Position numbers and translations under genes: made by a program. Below, piece by piece: positions 23,607-37,500 of a DNA stretch of 64,000 nucleotides (its first letter is position 1; the number at the start of each line of letters is the position of its first letter). The notes under the pieces were generated by a model. The model made no database searches. It was given only the letters and a program-made list of their open reading frames with translations, and was not told the DNA's origin. Source of the DNA: Daphnia pulex (Eukaryota; Arthropoda; Branchiopoda; Diplostraca; Daphniidae). The stretch spans positions 5,709,001-5,773,000 of the forward strand of contig NC_060022.1 in the NCBI RefSeq assembly GCF_021134715.1. Reading direction: 5' to 3'.

Positions 23607-25096
23607 TTATTCGATCGAGTAAGGTGAAGTGGGATTGGTGTACAGGAAGTAAGTTCCAGAGGCACTGTGGAATTTAAATAGTATTAGAAAACAATTACAA
23701 TCTGACTGTTAATTTAAAAATGAAATAAAATAATGTAAGTATATTACCTCGGAGAGGCGAATTCTCCCATGGAAACACAATTGTGTCTGTCAAGTGGATC
23801 CCGACAATCACCGCAGATACCGAGATTGAATTTCAAATAACTTGGACACCTCGATGACAGGAATTTGGTGGGCCCAGCCAAGATTGATTCGATGAAATAG
23901 TGTGTCGATCGACCGTGACTGCAATGAACTGAATAGAAAAAAAAAATAGTAAGGAATACTCGATGGAGTCATGCTATAAATACTTACTTAAGGAATCGTA
24001 TTCCGTGTTCCAGAGACAACCATATTGCCAGTGGCCGCCGTTGGGATAAAAATCGGCATGGCCGATAGGCGTAGTGGTGCCAAGACCGAGGACGTGTGCG
24101 TTGGTGTGAATCACATCAACAAAATCGGCATCACTGGAGCTCAAACTTCTCAGTTTCTCAATTCGTTCGTAGCCACCGGAAGCTGGTTCGAGTCCTGTGA
24201 TTCGCGGAAGGCGACCGAGGCGAAGAGAGTTTCCGACACTACCGGCCACATGAGCTCCCAAGCTGTAACCAATAACCTGTAAAAGGGTTATAAATGTCAG
24301 TTGTATATAGGATGCAATCGATAAATTTAAAGTATATTTACATGGAGTAATGACGACGAAGTGCCCTGAGATATCAAAAAGTCCAGGAATTTGGCAACGT
24401 AAATGCCGACTGGCGTCGTGCTAAGGGCAGCGCGGGCATAGTTGGGATATTCAGCAAGAGAACGCCAGTCAACTGTGATGACGTTGAAATCGCCCAGCAG
24501 CAAATAAGCTAATAATAAAAAAAGAAGTTAATCAATTTTACCATCTTTTACAGAGTTTGCTGAAAATTGTGAATAGCTTACCGTAGCGGGCTTTTGACAC
24601 AAAGCGATCAGTCGTTCCATTTCCACCAAATCCGTGAATAAGAACTTTGACCGGACGGAGGCGGTTGAAAGTTGACCGATTTAATACATCCGGTTGGTTA
24701 ATCAGAAGTTGTAAACCAAAATTGGGATTTGATCTACATTTCAATGCAAACCAAAGAAAAAATGAAATAAGGACGCTTAATTAATAAATATATGACTAAA
24801 ACACGAACCTGGTCCAGAGAAAAAATCGGACGTCGCTTAACTGAGGTGCGACATTCGAGTTAAAGATGTGACTTGCAATGAATGAGACGACACGATTCGA
24901 AAGTGTATCTTGCCGAGGAATTAGAATATCTCCAATAGAGGCTCCAACTGTGGCACCAATAGTTTGGGGAGTGGTCCGATCTGAACAGGAAAAAAAGGAC
25001 GATAAACGTTTTATGCTATCAACTGATGTGGAAAGATAACTCTATGTTATATTACTTACCGAAAATTGCCATCATTAAAACAACAAACAGCTTCAT
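23607..25096 (-). CDS. Secreted lipase-family protein (pancreatic lipase/phospholipase A1-like)
   Basis: Seven exons, 351 aa: 25096-25060, 24980-24809, 24733-24582, 24508-24342, 24276-23988, 23928-23748, 23664-23607. A signal peptide (MKLFVVLMMAIF) starts the protein. The alpha/beta-hydrolase core shows KVLIHGFGGNG (oxyanion region), LLGDFNVITVDW, the nucleophile elbow GYSLGAH (Ser181) and CSHGRS (catalytic His277). The catalytic acid, normally Asp in ITGLDPA, is Glu206 here (ITGLEPASGG, codon GAA). Family role: hydrolysis of acyl esters in gut or extracellular space. The substitution could weaken or alter catalysis, as in non-catalytic relatives. The length is typical of insect and crustacean short lipases without a C-terminal PLAT domain. 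All introns are GT-AG. Confidence 0.9.
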
Positions 25097-25998
25097 TGTA
25101 ACCGTGAAAGATGTGAAGTGTGATAATTAGAAATGTTGTTTTCGATGTTCGGAGCGATCCTCGTTGTTGACTTGTTGCGAGGTGCTGTACGACTGCCTTA
25201 CCTCTTGGATTCTTCAGCCCATAATATTTGAGTTAAACAAGGACACGACCTTGACAAATCAAGCCTTGAAGAAGGATTATCACTTTACAAACTGACGGTG
25301 TATAATTCTTAAAATCCCGGTGGAGTAAAGGTATGACTAGCAGAAAGATTTCAGCAGTGGGTTACAGGTGCACCGTTGTTTTTTCTTCTAACTCCCTTAA
25401 GATAACATTACATTAAAAATAGAGAAAAATGGAATGGACTGTATTATTACTTTGCTCATAAACAGAGGGGGACCATATAGCGTGATGGAACTTGTAAATT
25501 GTTCGTGTCACACTGTCACCAACTCAGCAACTCAGCATAAACCGTCCAACCATCACAAACAGATATTGATTATATCGCAAAGAAACTTATGACCAGATTC
25601 ACATAAAAGTTAATTATTATGAATTTTCATTGATTGGGGTGACAGACCTCAAATTAAACCTTGAAGGATTTTTAATGGGGCTAAGTGATTGTCGGATCAT
25701 TCCAACCAACTTATGGAAACATGTTGGATCATTTTGGATGACAGGCCAGACAATTTTAGCCAACTAATGTCTAAATCTGAATAAATGCCTTTTTTTGCAA
25801 TCATCAAGTGATGGGCGCTGTACAGTTATTGTATAAACGGGAAAATATACGAGAAACGTTCTCTTTCCTTCTAGGATTGTGAATGAACCCAACAAGAAAT
25901 TATACGTAACACGCACATTCAAGTCGTATTTGCAATAATAAGTCAACAATTTGAATAGTTTTATCGAAAAAGTTTCATACTGGATAAATATTTGGGTA
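25097..25998. other. Spacer between lipase and VPS8
   Basis: No ORF of note and no repeat recognised. It contains the lipase upstream region and the VPS8 3' UTR. A frame that appears open at 25764-26483 on the minus strand is VPS8 exon 17 read through into an intron. Confidence 0.5.
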
Positions 25999-28900
25999 TC
26001 ACTCGAATAGGTTCTGTAATGCAGAGGACAATCCGATTCTTGCCTTGTAGATCGAATCCAGCTGAGCAGGTGACAACTGAGGAACTGGCAACTGCTCCTG
26101 GAAAATGACAAAGAGTTAGAAAAATAACAATTACATTCAACAAAACTCTTTACTTGATTAGGGACAGTAGAATCATCTTGCTCTGGCTCTGCAATGATCG
26201 GTGTTGGCTGACAACGGATACATTGCTTGATTTCCCCTCGTAAGCAGCTGCTATGGAAAGCGTGACGACATTGGAATGCAGTAATGGATGGATTCCGGCC
26301 GTTTTGAAGCAGACGATTACAGCTGCTGCAGCGGGACGCACGCAACGCAATACCTTTCCGTGACTGGCGGTAGCGCTGAGACAGTAAACTGTGTACATCC
26401 CCTTGAAGCAGTCGCGTGCTGATCCGTAGCAATGTTGTCTCGTACGTGTAGTTATCCAAAAGACCTGTTAATAAATGAATCATTATATTAAAAAAACTTT
26501 ACCTCAATGAATTAGATTTTTTTTTTTGTGTTACCCATTATAAGTTGGCGAAGATCCCCTAAAGTGCCTCCTGTTGTTTCGGGATCCTCAATCAAACGAG
26601 GTAACACTTTAGTTAAGCTTATTTGACCCTGGATGCTTGTCACGACTTTTTGAGTAACTTCTCTCAAACCTTAAAATCGTTAATTGTTAACGGACGGCCT
26701 TTTTTTAAATAAAAATTTCCAAAACCTGAGATGATGGAAGCGGAAGCATCCGGATTTCCCTTCAAGCTTCTTTGCGGAAGAAGCAACTCGTCGAGAAGGG
26801 TTAACCAAACCCTTTCGCGTTCCTTTTCTGTTAAAGAACTTGCTTGTCGCTGACAAAAATCAATTACTGATTGAGAAGCAGCCTCGAAGTCTTGCCAACC
26901 CTCTGTTTCAACAAAGAGTTGTTTAATGGAACCTTGAAGCTGGCCGAGTAGTAAATCGTAAGCGGCTGTTATCTCTCCTTGACGTTCAAGAATTGCCGCC
27001 TCAGCTTCGACAACGGCAAACTTGCGACAGATTTCTAACAAACGCGGCAGATGTGGGATATCGGCTAGTTGAACGTAAGACGTAAGTCGCTCCGGCTCTA
27101 GCTCCGCCATAAGTTCAGCAAATTGCTCAATACAATGACCGTCATCATCGATCAAAACAGCAGTATTGGTTGCCCCATCTATATCTTGAGTCCTATTTCA
27201 ACGGAGGTAAGAGAACATCGTCTTTTAAAATTTGAAGCATCAATGTAAAATAAGTCGATAAAAATTAAGTTAAAACTCACGCCAAATCAAGAATAGCTTC
27301 AAGAAAACGATATCGTTCATTTGGAAAAGGTATCAGGGCAGTGACCGCCTCATCAATTAATGCAGGTTTGTTAACAGCCAAAAAGACGGCCAATGAAGTT
27401 GCGTTTAGTTGGACTAGCAGTTGGATATGTTTCAAAATCAATCGTTCCATCAGTTGGACATTGGATGCAACAGATTCAGTGAAAACGTTCCGCAGGAAGT
27501 GAAGAATGTCGCCGTGGCGAGAGGTATCGTCAATGTAGCACTGGAACACATTTTCCCAATCTTGGCGCTGCTCGTAGATATACTCGCATACACGATAACT
27601 AATAAAAAAGTATTATAAATTGAATGTGAAAATGGTTTCAAATTGATTTTTGATTTTAAATGATATTACAATTTAGCGGATTGAGCTTGTTCAAGTAGCT
27701 TTTCTTCATCTTCTGTTCCCAATGATAGCTGGCCTTTAATCTGAAGAAGTTGAAGCAGTGCTTGTTGCCTTTCTTCGAATCTACTCTGAACTCGAGTTTC
27801 TTTAGAAGACAAAGAACAGACCAAATCTACAAGCTGCTGAAAAAGACCACGTTCCAAATGAATAGAGTCGTGGCGAGGTGAGCGACTTATTTGACGAGCA
27901 ATGAATGTGAAAAGAGAGCAAATCTGATCCGGCTGTAACAATAATTATAAACAAGTTACAAACAAGTTAGAATTACTATTAGGCAGAAAAAGATGTTTAC
28001 CGAAAACTGAGACGAGTTGATCATAATTTCAACCAGAATGTCTATTACTCTCTGCTGGCGTCTTGCTCCCATCTCGCCAATGAATTCAGATTCTTCAAAA
28101 GCTAATGAAAGAGCATTGAGTAATTCTTGGGTATTAAACTCTAGTAGAGTGCGCAGGAATGGATATGGAGGCTCATCCTCCGAAGCTCGTTTACTGTGCA
28201 GGCACGTCAGACTAGTTAACACTTGATGTTTGACTTTAACACGGGAATCTTCGTCAATTTCTCCAACGGGATAAGCCCTGCCAGCCAAACAACATGAGAT
28301 GTAGACCAGGATGACGTGGCCCAATTTGAGATCTTGTTCAGAATACGGCGGACCTAAGGGTATACGGTACATGGAATGGTTAACTAGTTAGTTTTATGGA
28401 ATCATGTTATATAATGCTGAACCTAATTTGACTGCTCCTTGCAACTGTTTCATCAGATCTTCCAGCGGACTGACGTAATCCTGAAGCGCCCGTGTATGCA
28501 CGTAAAGGTAAGCGTGACACAACCCCTGGTTATGCGACAACGTCAGAATCTGATGCAGATCCAAGCTAGAGACATCGACGTGGCTGATGCAGCTCTCCAG
28601 AGCCTCAAGCCAGCCCTTATCTTCATAAAGGGCTACAAATTGCTGCATAATAGAAGGTGAGATAGATTGCAAACGGTCGTTGAGAAAGTGGGGTTCTAAC
28701 AGTTGAAGGAAGCAGTCTCGGGCCACTTCGAACGACGAAATTCTTGGATAAATTTCATCAAAAAGCAACGATCTACGATAAAATGGAAACCATGTTAAAA
28801 TAATGCTTCATCATCAGTGAATCCAAAATTTCAATTACTGTTTTTGAAGTTGAACGCAAACGTCGATACACAATTCGATGACTGAACTAAGATTTCGGCC

Positions 28901-31215
28901 ACTGCTAACCATACTGGGTTCTTGCATTACAAGAGGAATCAAAACTCGTTCAACGTAAGCATTGAGAATGTCAATCTCCTAAAAAAAAATGACAATAATT
29001 TGTTAACAAGGCAATAATCATCACATTTAAAAAAAATATTACCTTGTCTCTTAATTGTCTTTTACGCTGGTTCGGGGTGCCCTTTAATCCGTGCATGGCT
29101 TTAGCTTTACCGTTCAACATGCGCAAACCTAGATGGATGGCTTCTTCAGGCCGTGACTGCGAAACGAGCAAATCCAATCTTTCGTCCCAATGTCGTAGAC
29201 CAACGGAACGCAAGCTGGTCGCACAGAGTAATAATAACTGACCAGCGCAACTGGCCATCGAGTTGTAGCACGCTTCGGTTCCAACAAGAGCCTGCAACAC
29301 AAAATAAGTTTCACGACATACGCTTGGTTCACAAAAGCAAAATTTTTACCAAAGCTTCACTGACGTTACCACCAGTCGCCAAACCCTGAAAGAACGGAGC
29401 TGAGTTGACTAAATTAAAGCCAGACAAGTCGACGACATCAACAGATTCTTGGGTTTTAATGTCTACAACATGGACCTAAGTTCAACGTTAAATTAATGAT
29501 CATTTATGGAATTTTATATGTATAAGTCTTACTTGTTGCTCAGAATCTAATAAAGCGAGCATACGAGGATCAAGCCACTGTAATCCACGAAGATTAAAGT
29601 CAAGTTGGAAACGAAGAAGAGGATGATAGCGGAGTCGACGTCGTTCTTCATCAACGCTTAACTGGATGAAGTGAAGTTCATTATGCCGACCATAAGCCAA
29701 AACGGGTTCTATGCTCCTTCCTCGTTGCTGGCTATGGACAGCTACAAAGTGCCAACCAAGACAAGGAGGGCTTCGACCATCCCCGCTTAACAGTTGGCTG
29801 TAGATAACTTTAGTGGTTGGCCGTATTTGCACTATTAAAATCTATTTCATATTGAAAATCAATTTAGTGGGATGACAAAAAGGTTAAATAAGGAGGGAAA
29901 AATAAATACTTTGGAAAGTGTAGCCATGGCAACAACTATCAACGGTTCCCATTTAGAGTGAAAATCGAAGCCGATATTTAAATCTTGGTCTGTAGTTCTC
30001 AACGGTTCTAAAGCGCAGACTTCGCCTCGGCTTCCCGAAAATAGGCATCGGGTGTCAACGCCTCTAACTCCCAAAGTCCTCTTAAAACCAAGTTCAAAAA
30101 CACTACCTCCACTATCGCACAGAAGAGCAAGAGTAGACAAATCTGTAAACTAATATGAAAGAAATGTACATTACCATGATGACTGTTTATTTTATAAATT
30201 GGAAAAAAAAATATTACTTTTAAATGAAGAATAGCTGCTTCAGGTGGGTGGACATCATTTAAAGTCCTGACTAGCTTCCCATCTTTCATATCATACTCTA
30301 GAATGTGGCCACAAGCATTTCCAACCAACAGTCTACTATGATCACAGTTAAAAGCCATTGCTGAAATGGCATTTCCCCATCCATTTGGAGACTCACTAGA
30401 TTGATAATAAAAATTAATTGCAATAACAATATTTAAATACATAGAGAAATAAATTTACTTCATCATTTGAATAATTAAATTATGCTATTATTAAATATTA
30501 CCTTGACTGTTTTGTTCCAAGGACATCAAGTGTGTCCAAAAACCATTTCAAATTTTGTGTGACATCAAACACCAAAACTAAACCATTTTTTGTGCCTATA
30601 CCAATCCAGTTGGAAACGGTTAGACATGTTGCATCTTTGGATTTTAATTTTACCTAATAAAGTCACAAAGGATAATGTGAAAGAATATTAAATGTAAAAT
30701 CACAATAAAAAAATGTATACTTAATGATTATTACTGTGTGGAATTTACCTGAGCAGTCATCAATTGGGATGAAATGCCCTTCAATACAAGCTGCTTAAGT
30801 ATGATCCCATGTTCAATACGTTTACATGGTGTTGGTGGCAAAGAAGAAGGTTTTGAATTTGAGAGAGAAATTTTTTCTTCACTGTCACTGGAGTTTGCCA
30901 CAGATGAGTCTAAGCTGTTGAGTTGCCAGTTCTGATAATAAAAAGAAATCCATAATGAAATCAATTTGTGACAAATGCCCACATTATAAAATCATACCTC
31001 ATTTTGAAGATCAAAGTCTACTGATGAGGCTGTTTCATCAAGGGAAGAGGTTTCAAACACAACATTTTGTCCTTTTTCTGATGCAGCCAATACCTGTGAA
31101 AAGGTAATGTAAGTACTCATGGTTTACTCAAACTAATTATTTAGCCAAGCCAACAAATAATAGGCCTTTGTGAGAATGCTCATACTTCAAGCTGTGGTTC
31201 TCCATTCTCCGACAT
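25999..31215 (-). CDS. VPS8: Vacuolar protein sorting-associated protein 8 (CORVET subunit)
   Basis: Eighteen exons, 1332 aa: 31215-31186, 31093-30998, 30931-30749, 30653-30502, 30395-30218, 30149-29910, 29841-29533, 29475-29350, 29291-29043, 28978-28839, 28772-28423, 28353-28001, 27932-27670, 27598-27281, 27192-26726, 26669-26535, 26464-26154, 26097-25999. The N-terminal part is a beta-propeller (GIGTKNGLVLVFDV, AFNCDHSRLLVGNACGHILE). CDSGGSVFEL...CLFSGSRGEVCALEPL is a VPS8 signature. An alpha-solenoid follows. A C-terminal RING-H2 (C1242-x2-C, C1262-x-H-x2-H-x2-C, C1278-x2-C) sits near the end. Family role: CORVET subunit that binds Rab5 and tethers early endosomes. It is slightly shorter than human VPS8 (about 1430 aa). 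Exon 7 starts at ATTTTAATAGTGC, which gives KILIVQIRP as in homologues; the nearer AG would break the frame. Confidence 0.94.
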
Positions 31216-31582
31216 ATTTCCTTAAAATATATGACTCGTCAGTGTTTCGAAATGAAACCAGCCCTAATCGGTGAAAACCACTTCCGTGAAGCTTTCTTAT
31301 TTTGTGTAATCTATAGGGAATCCCAATGCAATACGTGCTTAAGGCTTAAGAGCAGGGGGTACACAAACGTGAATTTAATAACAATCACATCAGCTGAGAA
31401 GAAAGTCGAGCGGCTGTTTTTGACAGTTCTCCGCCTACCTAAGTCGTCTGCTAGTTTTTATACACTACATAGTCAACAAACGAGGGCCAAGTAAAAAACG
31501 ACGATTGATTACTTCTTATGGAACCAGTGCTGGCTATCGCACCAGATGTGAACTGTAACATTTTTATTGAAGATACAAAATC
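31216..31582. promoter_or_regulatory. Shared VPS8-PIKFYVE intergenic promoter region
   Basis: Only 367 bp separate the divergent start codons, so core promoters and both 5' UTRs must lie here. No TATA box is placed well for either gene. One CAGCTG E-box (near 31391) is present. No CACGTG (CLEAR/TFEB-type) element is seen. Confidence 0.6.
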
Positions 31583-34500
31583 ATGGCAAAAAGTTTAGAA
31601 TCACCGACCAAATTGACGGAATTTGCCCCGCTTGCTCCTCCGGAATCACAACAATCTGGTATTCGATCAACATTTGCTCGTTGGTTTGGAATCAACAACA
31701 AAAATCCACCCCCTACCATTAAAGAGGTAGTTAATGGAGCAAGCGAAGTTCCCTGTCCACCGTCTCGTTCTTCGAGTCGAGATGATATCTCTCAATCAGG
31801 AGAATCCACAGTTTCAAACATCACTTACACAGGTGAAGGTGGCCTTCCTGTGCAGTACTGCGAAGGAAGAACTCTAGTCAGTGTACTTACTAGGTAACAG
31901 TAAAATGCCTGTAAAAATGTGATAATAACGGTGATAAATTATAATTCAATTATATTTATTTTTAGGGTATCCAATCTTCTGGCTCAGAAAGGAATGTATA
32001 GTGAAGCAGAGTTTAAACAATATTGGATGCCAGATTCCGTCAGCAAAGAATGCTATGAATGTAGTTACAAGTTCACTGCACTAAGAAGACGCCACCACTG
32101 TAGGATCTGTGGGCAGATATTCTGTTCGAGATGTTGCCACCAGCAAGTTCCAGGGAAACTTATGGGTTATTCTGGTGATCTTAGAGCTTGCACCTATTGC
32201 TGTCACATTGTACTGTCCTGTCTGAAATCAATTGATCCTTCTACCGATGGATCCACAGACCTTTCCAAAATCCAAGAAGATCTTCAGAAAAAATTAGCCC
32301 TTTTGCAACCAAATAGCGCTTCCCGCAGTGAAGGAGTCGACAGCAGTGGCGAACAGAAAAGTCGGAAGACGGTTTTAAAACGCAGAATTTCTCTCAGCTT
32401 CCAAGAGGAACGCTTTACTTCAGGTTCTTCAACGAACCAACCTCTTTTGTCTTCTGCTGAAAGAAAAGTTCTTCTTCACGATTCCTCCCAACTCAAGGTA
32501 TTATTTTCATAGCAATAAAAAACATTTTTTTTTTATCAAAAATTATTTGTATTGTTAGACTCTTCACGAGGAAATCGTTCACCCTGTCCGTGGAATATTA
32601 TTGCAAAACCATCGCTACAAGTTGCGAAGCATCACAAACTGTTGTGCAGGCAGCGAAATTGTAGATTGGTTGTTGGTTCAGGACAAGGCTAGTTCACGGA
32701 TTCAAGCAACAGCCATCGGGCAGGCTCTCGTCGATGCAGGCTTTTTAGAGTGCCTCTCGTTGACCGATCAAACTTTTATCGATGGCTATTCCCTCTACCG
32801 GCCAAAAAACAGCGATGTAACGTCTTCGATGAACGATTCCCTTGTGTCGTCTAACAACACTGAAGTTGCTGAAATCGTCGAACCAGAGGATACGCAAGAA
32901 CCGCTTTGGGTACGACAGATCGGCATGCAAGAGGACCGGCAATATCACGTTCAGATCAACACAGGTGAACAACAATTTCATCGTCAGTCTACTGCGTCTC
33001 ATTTACCTGCTCCAGATACGGACATGATGGACGGTTTGGGCCGTAGAAATCATCTTCTCGTTTTGCCACCGAAGAAGAACGAAGAACTTTCTCTTTCTAC
33101 CGATCTGAACAGTCCGAATCCGGCAGCACTGAGCTCTCCAACTGTGCCCCAAGCCGAGGCATTCGCCCTTCCATTGCCCCCCATCACACAAGAGTCGCGC
33201 CTTTTTTTCGAACACATCCAAAGACTTATGAAACAACTTCTCAGTTGGCAAGGTCTTTCTTTTTCTTGGGCCGATGTTCTTATGCCTTTGGTTCAAAGTC
33301 TTGCCCATACCGTTCGACCCGACGTGCGAGACGATGATGATGAGATGGACATCAGACAGTACATCCACATAAAAAAAATCCCTGGCGGAGTCAAAAGTGA
33401 CTCGAAAATTGTGCATGGCGTAGTTTGTTCCAAAAATGTGGCAAATCGATCGATGCCTAGATGGTCACACGATCCCAATATCCTTCTTCTCAGCTCCGCT
33501 ATCGACTACCAACGAGTCGAGAGCAAATTAATTTCCTTGGAACCGCTAATGATGCAGGTAAAATCAATTAACTTGAAAATGACCAATTTGTATTTCAATA
33601 TTTTCTCTAATTTTAACAGGAAAATGAATATTTGAAAAATGCGGTGGCAAAAATCGCTGCATTTAAACCTGAGGTATTGCTAGTCGAAAAGGTTGTGTCG
33701 GGTTTAGCACAAGAATTCCTCTACAATTTAGGCATCACATTGGTGCTTAATGTTAAGCCCTCAGTGATGGACCGGGTTTCGAGATGTTGTCAGGCGGACA
33801 TTGTACCATCCATCGATGCCCACCAGCTCAGTCGTCCGAAATTAGGATCCTGTCGTTTATTCCACGTTGAGACTCTGACCCTGGATAGGAATAACTCGAC
33901 AAAGACACTCATGTTCTTCGACGGTTGCCAACCGAGATTGGGCGCCACTGTGTTACTGCGTGGCGCCAGCCACTTTGAATTGCGTAAAGTGAAAAAAGTG
34001 TTAAAGTTCATGACATTTGCTTGTTATAACGGACGACTAGAACGCGCATTCTTAGCCGACGAATTCGCCATTCCTAAAATGCTTGGATGCAAGACGGAGA
34101 TGTTCGACGGAACCGAGACTGTACCGAATTCCGATGATGCTCCACTTCTAGACAGCACTCGTCTCGACGATAACTTAACTTTCGAGAGCAGCAGTCTGGT
34201 GATTGTTGATAGCGACTCATTGATGAGTCCTGGGACCAACACGGATGTCTCGTCGGTCCAAGTGGTGGAGAAAAGTAATACTCCGGACGATATCAGCTCG
34301 ACCGATCTCAGACCTGTTCGAGAATTGGATGATCCTCTTCACGAATATTTGCGCATCCGTCAGGGCGATCAGTCACTGAGTTCAACTCCCATTCAGCAGC
34401 CGTCGCAATCACTGAGCATACAAAGTTCATCGCTAGCAACCAATTCGATGTTGTTCCGCAAAGCCATGGAGGACACGATTCTTTCCATTTCACCACTCAT

Positions 34501-37500
34501 CCGCCATCCTTTACCCTATCTGGAAACCGAGGCCGGCCGTAACGCCCCTTTGAGAAAATTCTTACCGGAGGTGCTGTACTACTCGCAACAGCTCAAACAG
34601 ACTGAATCACCGCCGCGCAAGATACGCTACGGCCAGGAAGATGGAATGAACGGCGATAATTCAACGATAGATCCTATATCCGAGAGGAGTTTGATCCACC
34701 CTTTTCTACGGGCTAGAATCACGCCCGCAATATCGCGAACTGAGCTACTTGGTTTGCTTAGTGACTTCCGCGCCAGGGGAGTCCGTCCTGGATGCAAACC
34801 GCATGATCAAGTGGTCAAGACCAAGTTGTCACTGTCCAGTAGTGACGATTGGGAGAACATTGCCGAAGAGGAAAACCAAGCGGAGGGAGGAGGGCTTAAA
34901 GATTGCCTGGACCCGTTCAATCTTCAAAAACTTTGCGCTTTATTTTCCAGCTTTTGCCAACCTGTTTCCACAGTCGCTCCCCAATACTGCGTTGCTCCTT
35001 GGTAATTTGAAATAATGCAATTTTTTTCCTCTTCTTTTAATTCATATTAACTTAATGTAAATCCAGGGTTGTAGAAATGGATTTTTATGGTAGAAACGAC
35101 ATCACGTTAGGAGGATTCCTGGAGCGCTACTGTTTCCATAAGAATTACACCTGCCCGTCTTCCTCATGTCAATCGCCGGTACCATCTTTCCATTTTAAAT
35201 TTAGAAATATCATTTTTCTTATGAGACAAACAATCAGATGGCATCTCACGTCCGTCGCTTCGTTCACGACACTTCGTCCATCGTAGTGATTATCCGGCAG
35301 TTGGCAAATTCGGTCAATTGCAACGCTGTCTCGTCGGGTACTTCTATTGCTGACGATCGATCCATCCTCATGTGGTCGTGGTGTAAAAAATGCAAACAGG
35401 CAAGTTCCTAGTGTTTGGCCTATCTTCTGCAGAGCTCTTTCAAAACTTTTGATGTCTTTTCTGTTGTTGTAGGTTTCTCCCATTTCCACAATGTCCACAG
35501 AAACGTGGCATTTCAGCTTTGCCAAGTATTTGGAACTGCGCTTCTATGGGCATGCCTACTGTCGCCGCCAGCTGACCAGTCCTCATTCCATTCCGGTTTG
35601 CGCGTGTCCTCATCCACTGCATACCGAGCATTTCCACTACTTTGGCTGTCGGGATCTTGTCGCCTCTTTCAAGTACGCTCCAATCGTTCTCAAGGAAATC
35701 GTACTCGCCCAACCTGCCATCGCAATTTCACTCGAACCCGATCTCTTACCTCAACTTATCGAAGAGATTCGGCTAGTTGCCCAATTCGGTCACGGTCTCT
35801 ACTCGGCCATCGGCGAATGGTTGAAAGCGCTGACGGCAGAATGCACGGGAACAAAGTTGGAAAATCAAGTCGTTGCCATGGTGGAGCAGCAGATCCAAGA
35901 GCGATCCCGCTTTCGAAAACGTGTCGAAGAGATCCAGTTGATGTTGACTTCACCTAACCTTCAACAAGTTAGTTCGCCCGGCGGTGGCGAAGAATCCTTG
36001 TGGCTTATAGCGGACCACGAAGTTCTCCTCAAGCGTATTATCGCCGATACGGTTTGCTCGTGGAACGGTCGGTTACAGGAAGTAGTGGCTGCTAAGAAGA
36101 AAGAAGACAAGTCTTCAGCCTCCAAGCCCACGCAGAAAAATGTCCAACCGTCCGAGAACGAATCCGTTGATGTCAAACCTCTTCCACCGGCTCCGCCGAT
36201 CTTCACCATTTCGCCCAACTCTTCGCGCGATGACTCGGTGGCCGATTCGAGCCGCAAGATGAGTGAACACAGCATGTCTCCGTCGTCGTTATCCAGCTCA
36301 CCTTCCAAAAGCCCTTTTCTGCACCCCAGAAGCAGCGTCGATTTTCAGTTTAGTGTCGAGCAGCAGTCGGAAATAGGGTCATCCCTGGATCACCGTAGTC
36401 GCTCCGTTTCGCAAGTCAGCAACGAACATCTGGAGGGCAGCGAATCGAAATCATCAGTAGCAGCCCTACCGGTGACTCCGTTACAAACTCGAGTGTCTTT
36501 GGGGGCCCTTCTGTCGATGACTGGACCAGGACCCTCGTTATTAACGATGCCATTTCCTTCTACGGAGCACCATCTCCTACCACCCGGTTCCTCACTCCCG
36601 CTAGTCGTCTACCAAAACGAGCCCTCCTCCATCATTGCTTATGCATTAGCATCAGTCGACTATGAACAGCAGCTGTCCGAGTTGCAAGCAGATTTAGCAG
36701 ATCAGGTCGGCCCTTCCTCGCCAACTCGAACGTCGTCTCCAATTGGACCGGATCGATGGTTTGACAACATCGAACGCGAAGAACCGGGGTCAGTGGGAAA
36801 AAAATTTCTTTTCAGCCAGAAATGTGCAAAAAAAAAAAAATTCCAGTCTTCTAATTTTGTCTTCTATTATTTAGTGGCCGAAGTTATGGATCCTCTTCGA
36901 CTTCCGGAATTGCCCAGGCTCCTCCTGCCGGAGCTTTGGCTTCCAATCAGCATTTAGAGATCCAGTTCAGTGACTCGAATACCAAATTTTACTGCCGTGT
37001 TTACTACGCGGAACAATTCCGCGCATTACGATCCAAAGTCTTCCCTGCCGGCGAGGATCGCTTCATCCGTTCCTTGGCTCGATGCGCTCCATGGGCAGCT
37101 TCCGGGGGCAAGTCAGGTTCCACCTTTTGTAAAACATTAGGTAAAAACGGCTGAGATATTTTTAGTATTTTGTTTTCTATAGATTCTTAACACTTCCTTT
37201 GATTAATAGATGACCGTTTTGTGTTGAAACAAATGTCAAAAATGGAAATCCAGTCATTCGTTGATTTGGTGCCCAATTACATAAGTTACACTCATCGCGC
37301 TCAAAGAGAAAATCGCCCGACGGCCTTTTGCAAGATTGTCGGCGCCTTCCGCATCGTGTTCAAGAACGCCCAGACAAACGTGGCTAGCAAACAAGATCTT
37401 CTAGTCATGGAAAACCTCTTTTACAAGAAGAATGTCACCCGAAAATTCGATCTCAAGGGCTCGGAGCGCAATCGCCTTGTGTCAGCCACCGAAGCCGAGA

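Noticed and set aside
29826-29832. AG at TTTTAATAG as the VPS8 exon 7 acceptor
   Set aside because: It breaks the phase. The AG 10 bp upstream on the coding strand keeps the frame and yields the conserved KILIVQ segment.
35440-35712. Minus-strand 90-codon ORF over PIKFYVE
   Set aside because: A shadow of the PIKFYVE coding exon on the opposite strand.
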